The notes: generated from the letters alone by a model not told the origin. A stretch of 64,000 bases of DNA from Ascochyta rabiei (GCF_004011695.2 NC_082421.1:310001-374000); one strand, 5' to 3'. Counted from the stretch's first letter, positions 11,479 to 24,340 are shown. Numbers and translations: made by a program.

Positions 11479-12695
11479 TAGGGCTGTATACCTTCTTGAG
11501 GTTGTCGATTAAGTGGAGGCTTTAGTTTGCGGAATTTCAGGTGATCTAGTCTGTCTCTTATTGCGCACCAGGGGTTTCTTCGGGGTTCTAAGGATACCAT
11601 GGTCCAAGGATATGTTTGACGTGTTGATACCACACCCCAGAGTTACCAGCAGGGTTTTCGTGTCTATATCGCGCAACAAACCGACCAGTATCAACGATAA
11701 TCAAGACCTGCAGCAACAGCCTTCCGGTAGGCCAACGTCTTATCAATAGCTCAGGTGCTATCTTAAGTACCCACAGCTGGCCAATCGACAGTTCAATTGA
11801 TTCCATAAGCTATACGTAGCTACGCATCGTACCAGAAAACTATCCAGTGGGTCGGCGTATCGTGATGCGTGACGAGCCGTAACGTTGCGTCGTTGATGCG
11901 GGACAGCCCGGGAGCTTGATTCGACTTGTTCTATGCTATCGATTGGAGTTAATGAGGTCTAGAACTGGTCCCGATCGGTGTTATCGTAAATGTTGGTTTG
12001 AATGACGAGACGCTGATGAAGGCCAACAGAAGTAGTAGCAAGTCTATTTACGACGCCAGAGTTTTCGCCAACATTTGTCTTGACTTGGCTCTTGATATTC
12101 ATGTAGAGCGGTCACAAGACTGTTCCTGCGTCCGTAACGACACATCACTACAAGCTCTAGTCCTCCTTTTCCAATACCTCTATCGTGATTCCACCCATAT
12201 ACGCTTCTTATGGCTGTCGCTGTACCATGGGTGGGAAGCGGGGTTGACCGTAGCTGAAGATGCGACCAGTTGATCGTGACCAATCGACTCCAAGATCTAG
12301 AGTAGGCGAACAACGGAAGAACAAAATTCTCGCAATACCAAGCTGGGACTTTCCGTGGATTGCAGAGATGTCGTGAAATCACAGTAGCAAGAGACGGTAC
12401 GCGGCATAGCTGTAAGGCCGAGACCTGATATCGAGTCCTCAGCTCGATAGAATAACCTGAGGAGTAATAGAACAAATGTCGTGATTATGTCTAGGCATTG
12501 GTAAGTGGATATGATGTCAGAGTGGCTGCTGGAATGTTTGCCGTTCATGGGGCGGGTTGGAAACGATGCAGTGTTTGCCTTCTCAAGCATCAAGCTCAGC
12601 ACTGCGCAACGTACTCCGGAGCGTAGATCTGACATTTGTAAGATGAGCTAAATCCATATGCTTACGTTGATGACCTCATCGCCAGCCTTGCAACC
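11479..12695. other. intergenic, no gene seen
   Basis: About 1.2 kb between the gene at 9775-11478 and the 3' end of DOP1. Contains the promoter of the former. No RNA gene or repeat was recognised. Confidence 0.5.
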
Positions 12696-15600
12696 CTAGC
12701 TGACAGCATCCTTCACAACACTGGCCCAAGCCCCCTTCCAATCCGGCTCACCTCCACCGTACCTAGCCTCGAAGGCTACCATCGCCAGATTCCCTAGGAA
12801 TGGCTTGATAACTCTATCCACTAATTCTCCCCTCGCCATATCCAGCACTGCTGCACCCTCTTCCTCCTCCAGTGCCCTGATCAGAGGATCCAGATACAAC
12901 CTCTTCAGTGGCTCACCCTCTGAGCTCTCGTTCTGGATGACCGGTGCGACGATGGGCGCAGATGAAGTTTGTGCTAAGGCCTCATTGATTTCATCAGTGA
13001 GACTGAGTAAGGTGGGCGGAGAAATAGGTTTATACACCGCATCAATAGTGTCAGTGAGGAAGAGCCATTCTATAAGTTGAAAGTCGTCAGGGTCAATGAC
13101 GACGATCTGATCGAGCAGTTTGCACGCTTGAATGATCCCAGCATTGTTGTATTGCTCCTTGTTCATTGCATCCGGTAACAGTGAAGACAGGCTTGACGTT
13201 AGTTCGCCATTGACAATAGGCCAGATCGATGCAAGGTGAATGGGCGATGTTTTGAGGATGATAGATCGCAGCAGTACAAACACATCAGCACGTGTGCTGG
13301 AGGACGGTGACGAAGCGGGTGTTGCCGTGAGGAGCTCGACAATCTTTTCGAGAATATGCGGGATGTTGGGCGTGAAAGCGTCTTCTGGACTGGCAAGAAT
13401 GAGCAGTGAGATCCTTCGTAGCGTGGTTTGCGCTTTGCGGTCGGCTTCTTGCCGTGCGGATGCGGCACCTACACCGAACATGATGCCTGCTGTCGTTGGC
13501 GCAGTCAGACGTGTCAGTAGTTCTGGAACACGTTCCTTATCTGACTGCGTCCATTGAGATAGTATAGGCAGCCATGCATCTCTGATCAGATCGAGAGGCG
13601 TATTGAAGAACTTCGGGTCGTTGAAGGCATCGTATATGTCCTTCTTCAGCAGCTTGCTTCCTTGTGCTAATTTTGTCAACTGATGTAGGAGATCCAGTGT
13701 GTTGGTAGACACGTTGTCTGGGAAAGACTTCGCACGGAAAGTGGGGCCAATGACTGATGTCGATATGTCGGACACCACCTTTGTGACACGGTCTGTATCT
13801 GCAAGAACGGTGGGAAGAGTGGGTACGATCGATGTGAGTATGGACACGACATCAGATGCACGTTTCTGCGCTCGGCTGCTGTTCGTGACTGCAGAAATCT
13901 TTGCACCTGTTGTAGAGTGGTTCATGTCTTGCGTGTAGCCCATTGGACGTGTTGTGAACGTTGCTGTCAATATGCGCGCAAAGATATCCTGAAAAACAGG
14001 TTAGATACCTGGGTGCAGTGCGGCTGTTGAACTTACTGCGAGCTCTCTCCTCATTTTCCGCTGCTCGCCGAACGTCGTGTTGTCAACTTTCTGGCCGATG
14101 ACAGCAGAGAACTCGAGCAGAGTAGGTAGTATCTGCCGATGAGGAAGAGGATTGGCAAGCACATCACGCAAGAACAATGTGCAATCCTGCCAGATCTCGT
14201 CCATCGCATCGTCCTCAAGCGACCTTGTGTACTCAACCAAGAATGCCACGAGGTCTGTATCAGATAAGTCTGAGGTCAGGGTGGACATCCGGTTGGTGTC
14301 CAGAGCATTTGGGTCCGTACGACTGTACAAAGCGTTGAATATAGCTGGAATGGTGAGTTTTGGTCTTGACCCATTCAACACATTGAGGAGGCCCATGACG
14401 GCTGTTTCATGTGTACCTTCCTTAGTCGAATGAGCCCACAGCACGACCAAAGTCTCAAGGCACTCTAGCGTCTCTGCAGCAAATAGATGCTCCAGAATAC
14501 GCCTTGCTCGATTGCGCATACGCAATGATGTATAGCTGAAGGATGATGCCGATGTAGGATCCTGACGGTCTTGCGTAAAGCCACCCCATGACCAGATGGC
14601 GAAACAGATTCGCACGGTATCCTGGAAACAGAGTAGGACTGTGAGCCTGCTGTTGGCAGTCGGAGTCCTTGTTTGGTTAGCCTCTGGCGCGAAAACGCCC
14701 GAGACCACGTTGCTGAAGAAGCCTTGAGGAGCCTCTGGAGACTTGTTGACCGAAGCCTGGGTCTCCTGACTCATCAAACGATCATGTGCCTTAGCCAAGA
14801 TTTGTTCCAAGCCATTGATAAGAGAAATGAGAGTCGATTCAGGAGAGCATCCAACTGATGCTTCATGTTTAGCGAACGTTGTTTTCAGTAGGTTGAAGGT
14901 GGTGTTGATCTCTTTACAAAAGCACTCTACAAGAGGTAGTAGATTTTGGAAAATCGTGTCGGCAAACATGGGAAAAACCTCTATGAGAAACTGCACCCAG
15001 TCGTCAAGGACAAGTCGGCTTGACGTAGATGAGAACCCGAATTTGAGGCAGTCCACGAGCTGAGATGGTGGAGGCACAGGTGCTGGCGTGTGGTCTACGG
15101 AGTCCCTATTCAGAGCCAAAGATAGTCTTGACCTCTGAGCGGCGTTGTGCGGTGGCTTTGTATCTTGTGCTTTCTCTTCAGGGGATTGAAGGAGGCGTAC
15201 GCGGAGGGCGGACAGTATTGCACCGAGCAAAAGGCTTTGTAGAGATGGCACCGCAGTCCTGAGCCTGACCATGAGCGGCACTTCGATTTCGAGATCCCTC
15301 AGATTTGGAGCAAACGGACCCTGATAGATCTGCGAGATGATCGAGATAGCAATTCGATGCAGCTCGTAGATATGTGGCTCAAGAACTGCGTCTGCCACAC
15401 CAGCTTGGATCGACAGGGCACCGAGGCACTTCCGTATGAGCCATTCTTGGAGTGATATTCCATTGACCGAGCTCGGGTCCCACGTAGCAGCTGTCTGTGC
15501 TAATATTCCCCAGGTAAATTGCGATGGCCGTTTCAGCATGTAAAACACGTGTCCCAAATAGTATAGGCACTCTCTCGTATCGTCTCTTGCCTCAGCTGCC

Positions 15601-18426
15601 GATCGCAACCTAGCACTGTTTTCGGGCTTCAAGGTCTCAGTGGATGCTAGGCATCGCAAAGACTGAAGGTGTACAGCCAAAACCTCAAACACCCTGTTCA
15701 GAGTGGGGAGATCGAGGAGCCAGCTTCTCATGAACGTGGATGTCTCTGTGCCCTCCTCGGCCAAAGTGTCGAGAAGCAGAAGCAGCGGTCTTGTCAGAAC
15801 TGAGTGGAAAGTTCCTGGTGACAGTGTAGGGGGCGGTAGGGACATCCCACTCGCACGCCGAGTGACGCTGCCGCGCTTCTCCGATTGTAGGCTCAACTCG
15901 TGCATCGTATGAGTCCAAAGTACTGCAAATCGTCGACCACAGTCTGGCACCGGTGCAGCAATCGAGTGGTGCACAATCTGCTTAGTTATGATGGCAGAAA
16001 TAGCCGCTTCGACCAAGCGATCAGATGGCGAGATAGAGTGCAATTGCAGCACGCACAAAGTAGCTTCTACGTGATACTTCGGCATTGTCGGTGAGAGGTA
16101 GTGCCACAGAGAAGCAATCAGCTGATGCAGGAGCTCGGAAAGATTGGAAGCAGAAATGTACGGCTGCGACGGGCGAGCCACTTGCACTGCCGCAAGTATG
16201 CCAGCGATGGCGCTCAAGTGAGAGAAAGGAATCGTTTGAGTGCCAGAAAGAGATTCTTGGAGTACAGAGGAGAACTCGAAATCATCAATAACATCCAAAT
16301 CCTGTATCTTGAGTACCAGGTTGGCCAGGATCCTGGAAGGCATCTCTGGAGAGTAGGACCACCCATCTGCTTGAAGCGTGGCGAGTGTTATGTGCGAAGC
16401 CTCTCGCAGAGCGATATGGCCTAAGAAAGTGGGTTCGTAGAGAAGCTCTGCTGACTCCAGGCCAGCCTGAGCATCTTCGTAGAAGGTTGCTATCTGCTGC
16501 AGCACTTGAGCTCTCGGTGCACTTATGGCAGCGGATACTTGCTGCTGTTTTGTAGCTTGCTCAAATTTCAAAGCTCGGTCTGGGACGATCTGAACAAGCG
16601 AATCAGCTATTTCAAGAGCCAAATCGATAACCTCAAAGTTTATAGCCTGCGAGTTACGGGATTGAGAGACCTTGCCAAGTGAAGTGAGCGTAGCGACAAT
16701 CATCAACGGCATGTGATGAAGTAGCATGTCTTCTTCTTTGAGGTTGAAACGCGCAAGGACAAACTTTGCGAGCTTCATTTGCCGCAATGCCTCCTCTTTG
16801 GTGGTTGAACAGTCTAGTGATGAAGCGACGAGGTGGGTCAGCTTGCCCCAGATCAGGCCGCTGTCGACACCATCAAAGAATGCACTGGCGCTTCTCATGA
16901 CCTCGTCCACCTGCTCTTTTGATGCGTCCTCGCTATAGGTCTGGACGCTCTGTAGCGCGGGTAAGAATAGCTCGGGAACGATTAGGCCACCGACTTCCCA
17001 GCGATCCATAAGTGACAGACAGACTCGAAACGGTCGTGCTCGCTCAGCCGGAGTTTTCGTGCGGCGGCTGATCATCTTGAGTACACTAGTCGTCAATGCT
17101 GCTAGCCCGTAGCGAGAGAAATAAGCTGCGTGAACAGTCGAAGGATCTGCTGCTGTGCTGTGTCGTTCTTGAGTAGGCGAGTCAGCACCTTCGCCAACAT
17201 CAGCAGCAGAAGGATCTGGTCCAAGAAACCATGCCCACAATCTTCTGTTCAAGCTCATGTCTCTGCGTGACACGACGCCAGCAGCAGCTGCCACAAGCCG
17301 TTCGAGATCTGCTTTGCTGATACGCTGCTGCAGGACTGGGGAGTCGAGGGGCAAATGACTAACAATGAGGTCCAGGAAACCTCTTTGGATCAAAAGCTGC
17401 GGGTCTGAAAGGCCCGCTTCGAAGCATCGAATCAACAAACCGGGTTCAGGATGAACAGCCGCTTCAGCCTCAAGGGGCAGACTGCCACTCTGTGTCGTGC
17501 TCTTCGATACTGGTAAGCCGAATTTGGGGAGTCGGCGGGTTAAGAAAGCAAGCGCGCCTTGCCTCCTAGAAGCATTTGTTATGCTCGCAAGGAAGAAGCA
17601 CTGCCAGAAATGAGATGCATGCCCGTTGTTACTTTTCGCATCTGCCATGTCGTTTGTCTGATCCTGAACAGCTTCTCGCAGTCTATCAAGAGCTGACACC
17701 ATACGCTCGAAATCCTCACTTGTCTCATCTTCAAGGCCTGGGAGTAGAGACAGTATGATAGCTTTCAGAGCTGGTCGTAGGGCAGGGCCGTCGAGTTTCA
17801 GAATGTGGGTTTCGAAGATGGAGAGGAAGAGCGGACGCACCGAGAGCGAGGCGAAGGATAGGGTCGTGGAAAGGCCTGGGAGGTAGAGGTTCAGGTCACG
17901 AGCAAGGACATCTTCCTGGGCCATTGGTCAGTGTCTGCCGACGTGGGATTGGAGCACGTGCATACTCCAATTGCTGTGAAGATGTAGGCATAGACCTCGA
18001 GTACTTTCTGGTGAACACCTGAGGGCAAGGCTGGATTCAAACACTGCGCTAATCGCAGTGCGACTGTATCGCTATGTGGAATGACAGGCGTCTCGGAAGG
18101 ATGCGCTTGCAGTGCCTACACAATGTCGTATAAGCGCGCTGCCAGATCTGGGGTATCAAGGAGTAATTGACCTTCAGCAAGCGCCCAAGAAACGAAATGT
18201 AATCTGCCCATTCCTGCTGCGCCGTGTCCCATAGGGCAAGCGTCCGTTCGACACCGAGCGCATACCGCCGGAAGGACTTGTCCTTTTTGTACAAAGCTGG
18301 CCGCCTGGTCAGCCTGCTGTGCTATGCTAGAGGTCACCCAAGGCGTGTACCGTCTTCTGCAGCGTTGCGCGTTGCTCGTGGCACTGGTGCTGGCGAGGAG
18401 CGCCCAGAGCCTGGTGGGGAGAACAA
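12696..18426 (-). CDS. DOP1: Dopey family protein Dop1 (Golgi-endosome trafficking)
   Basis: At least four exons: 18426-18172, 18115-17966, 17915-14037 and 13988-12696, in phase, about 1859 residues. Introns are 48-56 nt. The Dopey N-terminal domain opens with YKKDKSFRRYALGVERTLAL, EWADYISFLGRLLK, ALQAHP, EVYAYIFTAIG and ARDLNLYLPGL. Long HEAT-like helical repeats follow, ending in a conserved C-terminal region (ARILTATFTTRP to the stop). Family knowledge: Dop1 binds the flippase Neo1 and the Arf-GEF-like Mon2 at the Golgi and endosomes. No in-frame ATG exists in the first exon listed. A CTAAC-CTGCAG acceptor at 18427-18432 shows that a short coding exon lies upstream. An ATG at 18511 followed by four more bases and GTGCAC would fit the phase, but that donor is weak, so the true start is open. 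Confidence 0.93.
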
Positions 18427-18658
18427 CTGCAGGTTAGCAGTGATTTCAGCGGCCATGCTGGGTATGACAGAGGGTCGAGTATCCGTTCAGTGCGCTATGT
18501 GCACGGGACATGTCGTTGCAATGCGGAGTGCTATTGCTCGTTGCTCGTTGCCTGTTGTTGCGAGCTTCAACAACGTCGCAAGCCGACACGAAGCACCATC
18601 GGCAAATGTGAAACAAAAGCGCCGACATCCGTCATTCACATGCCGATGGATGCGGAAG

Positions 18659-18729
18659 GAGCGACCAATACTCCAGCACCAGCACCAACACCAACACCAT
18701 CACCAACACCAACACCATCACCAACAGTC
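18659..18729. repeat. CAACAC/CATCAC simple repeat
   Basis: Imperfect hexamer array built from CCAACA and CCATCA units, about 70 bp, in the intergenic space between DOP1 and the small membrane-protein gene. Its translations in the flanking frames are low complexity and not counted as genes. Confidence 0.8.
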
Positions 18730-18789
18730 AAGCCCTTCCTCATGACTTGACCCCCCTCATGAAGGCCTTCAGGGCCCCCCACGTTCGTC

Positions 18790-19187
18790 ATGCACAATCC
18801 TGTCGCAGTAAGTATAATGCGCCCACAATGCCTCCACATGCAGCTAACCACCATCAGGCCACACAAGGCTACCCTTCCCCACGACCGCAGGGTTTCGATG
18901 ACCCCGTATATGCCGCCCCTCCTCCAGAAGAGCCACCACCTTCCTACGACGAAGCGATCCATTCATCGACGTCTCCTCTATTGGTAGGGCCACCGCCAGA
19001 CTATGGCGCCTTTCGAGCCTATGTCGACCCAGATGAGTCTTCTGAGGCTAGCAGCGAGATAGAGGGAACAGATCAACCTCTGCACGAGTGGCTTGGACAA
19101 GCGTTTGGCATTCTAGTATTTCTGGGCATCATGTATGCATTCTGGTGGACCATCAACCAGCCTGATATGGAGCGTTCTCCTGGATGA
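18790..19187 (+). CDS. small single-pass membrane protein with two PPxY motifs
   Basis: Exon 1 18790-18807 and exon 2 18858-19187 flank a 50-nt intron with a textbook donor (GTAAGTAT), branch site GCTAAC and acceptor CAG; the product is 115 residues. The cytosolic-type N-terminal part is proline-rich with PPPSYDEAI (PPxY at 33-36) and GPPPDYGAF (PPxY at 52-55), followed by an acidic Ser/Glu stretch (62-77). A single membrane segment lies at about 86-104 (FGILVFLGIMYAFWW), with a short tail after it. There is no signal peptide, so a tail-anchored or reverse-signal topology is likely. PPxY motifs bind WW domains of Nedd4/Rsp5 ubiquitin ligases. By analogy with Bsd2/Ndfip-type adaptors I infer an Rsp5 adaptor or substrate; no family was recognised. 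Confidence 0.75.
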
Positions 19188-21102
19188 GCATATAAATTAC
19201 CACATCCACCATCACCACGGACCGGCACGCACAACGCAGCTTCTCGAACATCTCCTCGACTCCGGTTTGGCAAACTCACAAAGCCTAGATTACGCCTGAT
19301 ACGTCTCAGATGGTAATCAGATGATAGAGCGACAGTAGACAGTGGCTGGGTATAAACCTTGCCTTGCAGCTTCGATGTCTACAAAAACTGCAGGCTTAAC
19401 GTCCATCACTGTTGTGAAGGCCTCCAGTTCATGTTGTCCTTGAAAGGAATGTCTCCCTAGGAATGGTAAAAGTGGCTGGACGTATGTTGGACGCTTTACC
19501 GGATTGAAAGTGGACTGTGCCACTTCGTTCGTTGACGGTCAATGGACAGGCGCTACACATGCAAGCAGCCTTCGTCGAAAAATACGTCAGTACGAGTATG
19601 GATCGACGCCGGACCAACTCATAATCACATCAGTGAGTGCTCAGCATCGAGACAGGGCGCAGTCGAGGCTAGTGGTAGCAGGCGCAGCAGCGCACATGTC
19701 TCAGAGCTCTTGAGTGCGTGATTGAAGGCTTGCAGACGACCGTCGCCACTGCCTTTGTATAGCCCGCCCTCTGCTGGTTGCAGCACTGCCAGCCAATGTC
19801 TGGGCCTACAGATCTCACCCAACGCTTACTGTACTCTACGCGTGCTAAACAAAGCATGCGTTGGAAGTCAGCCCTACCAGCGCGCGCGCATGTCACCATC
19901 CAGCAATACCTCACGGAGGCGCTCCGTCTCCGTTCTATATCAGGCACCCAAACAAACGTTGGTTTTTTTAGCGTCCACGCCCGAACGCCTCATGAACAAC
20001 ATCGCGATCATAAGTCGTCCTCGAACTCTTGGCTCTCCGTCGCTCGCCAAAAGCTTGTCGCGATGGTCACATCCCCGCACTGAGGCTTCTCGACAACACA
20101 CAAGGTCCCGCCGCCGCTCTGTCGATCTCGGTCTCCCCGAGCGGCGATCTGCAGTTCTTGCAAAATCGTTCTTACGACTTGCTGATCGACACAGCCGGAC
20201 TGACTGTACGATAGCCCCTGTGTGTGTTCCCACCGCTGCGGTGTCTAGTACGGCACCGCGCGCCATCCCGTGGCATGAACCAGACATTCGTACCGCTGGT
20301 TTCGGCCTGATGACTACGATAGTCCACCGTTTTGGGCGTTGCTTAGCGTTAGATACCGCATATAGCAAGAGTGGGGTACGAGCCGGATGCCGTCACTGCT
20401 TCTACTATTTCGCCGGACTACACTGAAGAAACTAATTAACGTCACTGACAAATCTGGCACGCGGTGCTAACACACGTCTGTGGCTGACCGACGGAGCTAC
20501 CAACGCCAACGCCACTGCATGCCGTGCGCGCCAAAGAGCTGACCGAGCTATTGGACACCCGGCCCTGAATTCGCTGCGACATTCTCGCCCCGCGACTGCC
20601 TAGTTCACACTGCACCTTTCCATGGCGTTCGCTCGCTTACCGCCGGTCTAGTGTACACCTGGTCGCCGCCGTGCGATTCAGACTGTGTCTCGGCGGATAC
20701 GTTTCCGTTCCCATGCACCACGGCTGGACCGTCTCCCGTCCAGTCGGACGGCTTGCTGCGACTATGGCTGCGTGCTGGAGTACCATGGTGGATCGTTTCT
20801 CTGGGCAGGGTCGCCTGGAATTAGGGATGTAACTCCATCGCGGATGTGACGTTGTCGGGCTAGGCTCTTTTCGGGGGAATGATGATTGGTGAATGTGGTT
20901 TTAACAGAAGTGCGATGCGAGGATGGTCACTGTCAACGTCTGTGTGAATTGGTTTGATGAAATTCTTTCTGCTCGAGCATACTGCGCTGTGTCTCACGAG
21001 GGTATAGTCAACACACGAAACCTGCCTCTCCTTCCCAAGTCCATCGTACCCACCAGTATCTACCTCCTAGCACTACAACACACAGATCCCCAATCACCGC
21101 AT
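19188..21102. other. intergenic, no gene supported
   Basis: About 1.9 kb between the small membrane-protein gene and the 3' end of the secreted-protein gene. Open frames up to 234 residues (19722-20426) overlap on both strands, rich in Arg/Ser/Cys and without motifs. I treat them as chance. Confidence 0.4.
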
Positions 21103-23234
21103 CTACCCAGCCCATCCCTTATTTTTCTCCTTAGTGGGCGGCGGCGGCCGCCGCCGCCTCCTTACTCCCCAATACCCGCCCCTCCCCTCGACCTCCCCCT
21201 GTCCTCTACAGCGCGGGGACTTGTGATCCTCAACGCTGCCCCTGGGCCAAATAGGCACGAAGCACACCTCGTCATCTGCACAGGCGCCGCATTCCTTCCA
21301 GCTCGTCCACTGCAGCCACAGCACCAGCTCGCCGACCAGCTCGACTGCGTCCGCGGCGTGCGCGGCGTGCGTGGCGCTGAAGCGCGAGTGTGGCGTTGGC
21401 GGAGGCGCGCTCGCGATCGAGAGAGCGGTCAGCAGCGTGTCGCAGATGCGTGACTGCACGGCGTGCAGGGCGCGGTGCGCGAGTGGGGCTACGGCGCCTG
21501 GGCTGGTGAAGAGCGAGGGCAGGGGCGGGAGGAGTTGGGACGTGCAGCGGGAGGTTTCGAGGGAGGCGTTGCGGGCTGTTGTGTCGATGAAGGGCTTGAG
21601 GAGACTTGTGAGGTATGTGGCGAGTTCGTTTTTATCGGTGCGGAAGGAGGTGTGTGTGGCTATGCGGTGCAGTGGGTGCGAGTAGCGTGATAGGATCATG
21701 TCGGTGGTGGCTTGCCAGTCTGTTCCCTTGTCGTCTTGCCAGTCTTTGGAGAGGATGAGCGCGGTGACGTCGTCTTTGATCTTGTGTAAGATCGTGGGCG
21801 ATACGTTGGTGAGGCGCGGCATGCGGTGGTCTGACTGCACGTCGTTGTCCCACAGACCTTTGATGTTCCCCTGCGCAAACACGCTCACAAATTTGTCGTA
21901 GTCGATGTGCACTCTGTTCCCACCGATGCCGTGGTAGCGAGACGTGATTGCTTTGATGTACTGCCAGTTGCCCATTGGACCTCGTTTCCGCCTTCCCTCG
22001 GCGGTGACGCTGACGACGTCAGTGCGTTCCAGATGATTCTCAAAGTTGCAGAGTATTATCTCAAATCCGCCTTCCAGTCGCAAGATCCCGTCAACCTTGT
22101 TTTCCCAGATTGTGGCAGCGAGCTCACAGAGGCCCTGGGCGCGCTTATGTTCCCCGCCCATTGGTCCACCGATGTCTTCTGCGGTCAGGTTGAGGAGTAG
22201 ACGGTCTTGTGAGTCGAGCGTGCCGTTGGCTGTCTTGCCTGCAGAGAGGCCGTCGATGTAGAGCAGTCGTAAATGATGTTTGGGGACGTAGGTATGTAGA
22301 TAGCCCACAGGTTCCTTGTCTTGGGAAATGGCTTCTCTGAGCGGTTGCTGCACTCGTCGTTTCAGATTCGATCGCAGTTCTATGGACTCGAAGTAGTTAC
22401 GATGATCCTCATGGACCGGTGGTGGGTCACGATGCTTTGTTGGTAGCCGTTTACCGTCGTCTGTGGGTGGGCCATGGTGATTTTTAGGATGCGAGGGTCG
22501 TTCGGGTCCCTTGTAAGGTCGGTCCTTACGAGGTGGCGGCGGGTAGGGCCTGTAGATGTGACCTGTAGGCAGAGGTGGAGGGGGGCCATGTTCGCGATGA
22601 GGTCCGCCCTTGTGGGGACCATGTTCGCGATCTGGCGGCGGTGGAGGCCCATGCTCATGGTGTTGGCCAGGAGGGAAACGCTCTGTACCGTTACATGGTA
22701 GTGGTGGTGGTCTTCGCTCGTGACCAGGCGGTGGTCGGCGGTGTTCGCGATCTTCATCGGTGTGGTGAGGCGGCGGAGGCGGCAGGTCATGATCGTGATC
22801 TGGTGGCGGGCCGTGATGATCCCAGCCGTCTCCATCGTGTGACATGTCCTTCATAGCAGGCCCATTGCCATCTGGATGATCCTCTCCTTCGCCAGGAGGA
22901 GGACCCCCTGACCCTTCCCGCGGTCGGGCAAAGATGAATGCGTGTTCAGGCTCAAAAGCGAGCCACTGCAGACCCTGTATGAAGTCTGGTTTCGAGGTGC
23001 CATGATACAGTTGTGTCCCGGCCGGCACAGTTGCTAGAAGGACATCCCATTATGATTGAGCGACCCTCCCCACTGCCGCATCGAGGAGTGGATCGCATTG
23101 AAAATGTGGTTCGCATTGCTGACTGAGGTATCGCTGGAAGTAGCAAAGAGGGGGCTGAGAAACAAGAAAAGTGACAGCAAGGAAATGGACGTTATGCGAT
23201 GCATCTTGACCAGCTGCACGCTGCTCACGAGCAT
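21103..23234 (-). CDS. secreted Pro/His-rich fungal protein, interrupted by a one-base frameshift
   Basis: The 5' part (ATG at 23234, or 23204 for MHRITSISLL) encodes a signal peptide (LLSLFLFLSPLFATS) then FNAIHSSMRQWGGSLNHNGM-SF and a stop (TAG near 23034). Continuation LLATVPAGTQLYHG is in another frame, open from 23028 to 21103. No usable intron joins them; one extra base near 23036 would. The protein goes on with QWLAFEPEHAFIFARPR, a long low-complexity Pro/His/Asp stretch (about 95-270 after the signal), LRLLYIDGLSAGKTANGTLD-SQD, GNRVHIDYDKFVSVFAQG and a Cys-containing end (CGACADDEVCFVPIWP, EDHKSPRC). I recognise the pattern as a widespread uncharacterised Pezizomycotina family. Either the allele is broken or the base is a sequence error; conservation of the long second frame favours recent loss or error. 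Confidence 0.7.
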
Positions 23235-24296
23235 TGAAACGAAACAAGACGATTGCTGGAGTGCAACATTGAGAAAGGAACAAACGCAGAGACAGAAGAC
23301 GAGGGAAAAGGGTTAGCCTACGTATGCAGTCTACGTGGCTATACGTGTACATGGTTCTCGTGATGTCCTTTCAAGCTTCACTTACGCGGCCTCAAGCAGA
23401 TGTGATGGCGAGCGAAGCTCGAATAGGTTACTGGCATCGCACTACGCGATTGATAAGATCGTTAGAATCCATTGGTTGGTAGGGACAGCAGACAATGCAG
23501 CTCCTCTGCTGACCCCTGATACGGAGGTTTACATGTGCTAGAGTTACGGAGAATTCATGGCAGCTCGTTTGCGTCGCGAGTTGACAGTGCGAGTTGATAG
23601 TGCAAGTTGACAGTGGTGAGTGGGGTGTGGTCGGCCCGATCGGGTAGTACAGGCGGGTATCTGTCCACTCAAGTATGCTTCGGCTTAGGAGCGCGTCAAG
23701 CACCGGGGTACGGCCTGTGCTGTACGATTTACAAAGGTGCACCTTGCAGACCGAGAGGGTTCGAGAAGAGGAAGCTGCGCGATACAGAACAGGGTAACGA
23801 TGAGGATGGTGAGACAGTCAGGCTTGAGCGCCTCGTGTCGAGATGAAAACATGGGAAGCTGAGCGGAAACAGCAGACTGCGCGAGGCGAGATTTGCTTCC
23901 GGGTTAGTTTGCATGCACAACAAATGACTACTCCGGCGCCCGCTCGCCCTGTGCCGTGTCGTGCCGTCTGTCTGTTTTCGAAGCTGTGGCTAAGGTTGCT
24001 AGAGAGCAGAGTGTGGAGCTTCAATAAAGCACTGCTTTGTTGTTGAGTCAGTTGTGGTTCGATAGGTTGGAAGGGTTCCAGATTGTAGAAGCAACAGAAG
24101 GATTGACACGCCATCCCGAAGCGGTTGAGAGAGCAACCAAGGCTGAACTGTGACTCGTGGAGAATTCTTCTTGGTGTGGTCGAGTTCCAGGTGGTGCGTG
24201 AGAGGAGAATTGTTAGGGAAATTGTGGACTTGAGTGTCTCTCGGAAGATGCAAGCGAACATTAGCTGTGTGGGGGGGGGCTTCTGTCTCCGAAGAG

Positions 24297-24298
24297 TG

Positions 24299-24336
<38 letters not shown>

Positions 24337-24340
24337 GACT
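24297..24340. repeat. (GTCGCC)n microsatellite
   Basis: About seven copies of a GTCGCC hexamer, ending near 24335. Short frames through it give VAVAVA or TATATA runs and are not genes. Confidence 0.85.

Noticed and set aside
19722..20426. 234-residue plus-strand frame
   Set aside because: Arg/Ser/Cys-rich with no ordered segment, overlapped by comparable frames on the other strand.
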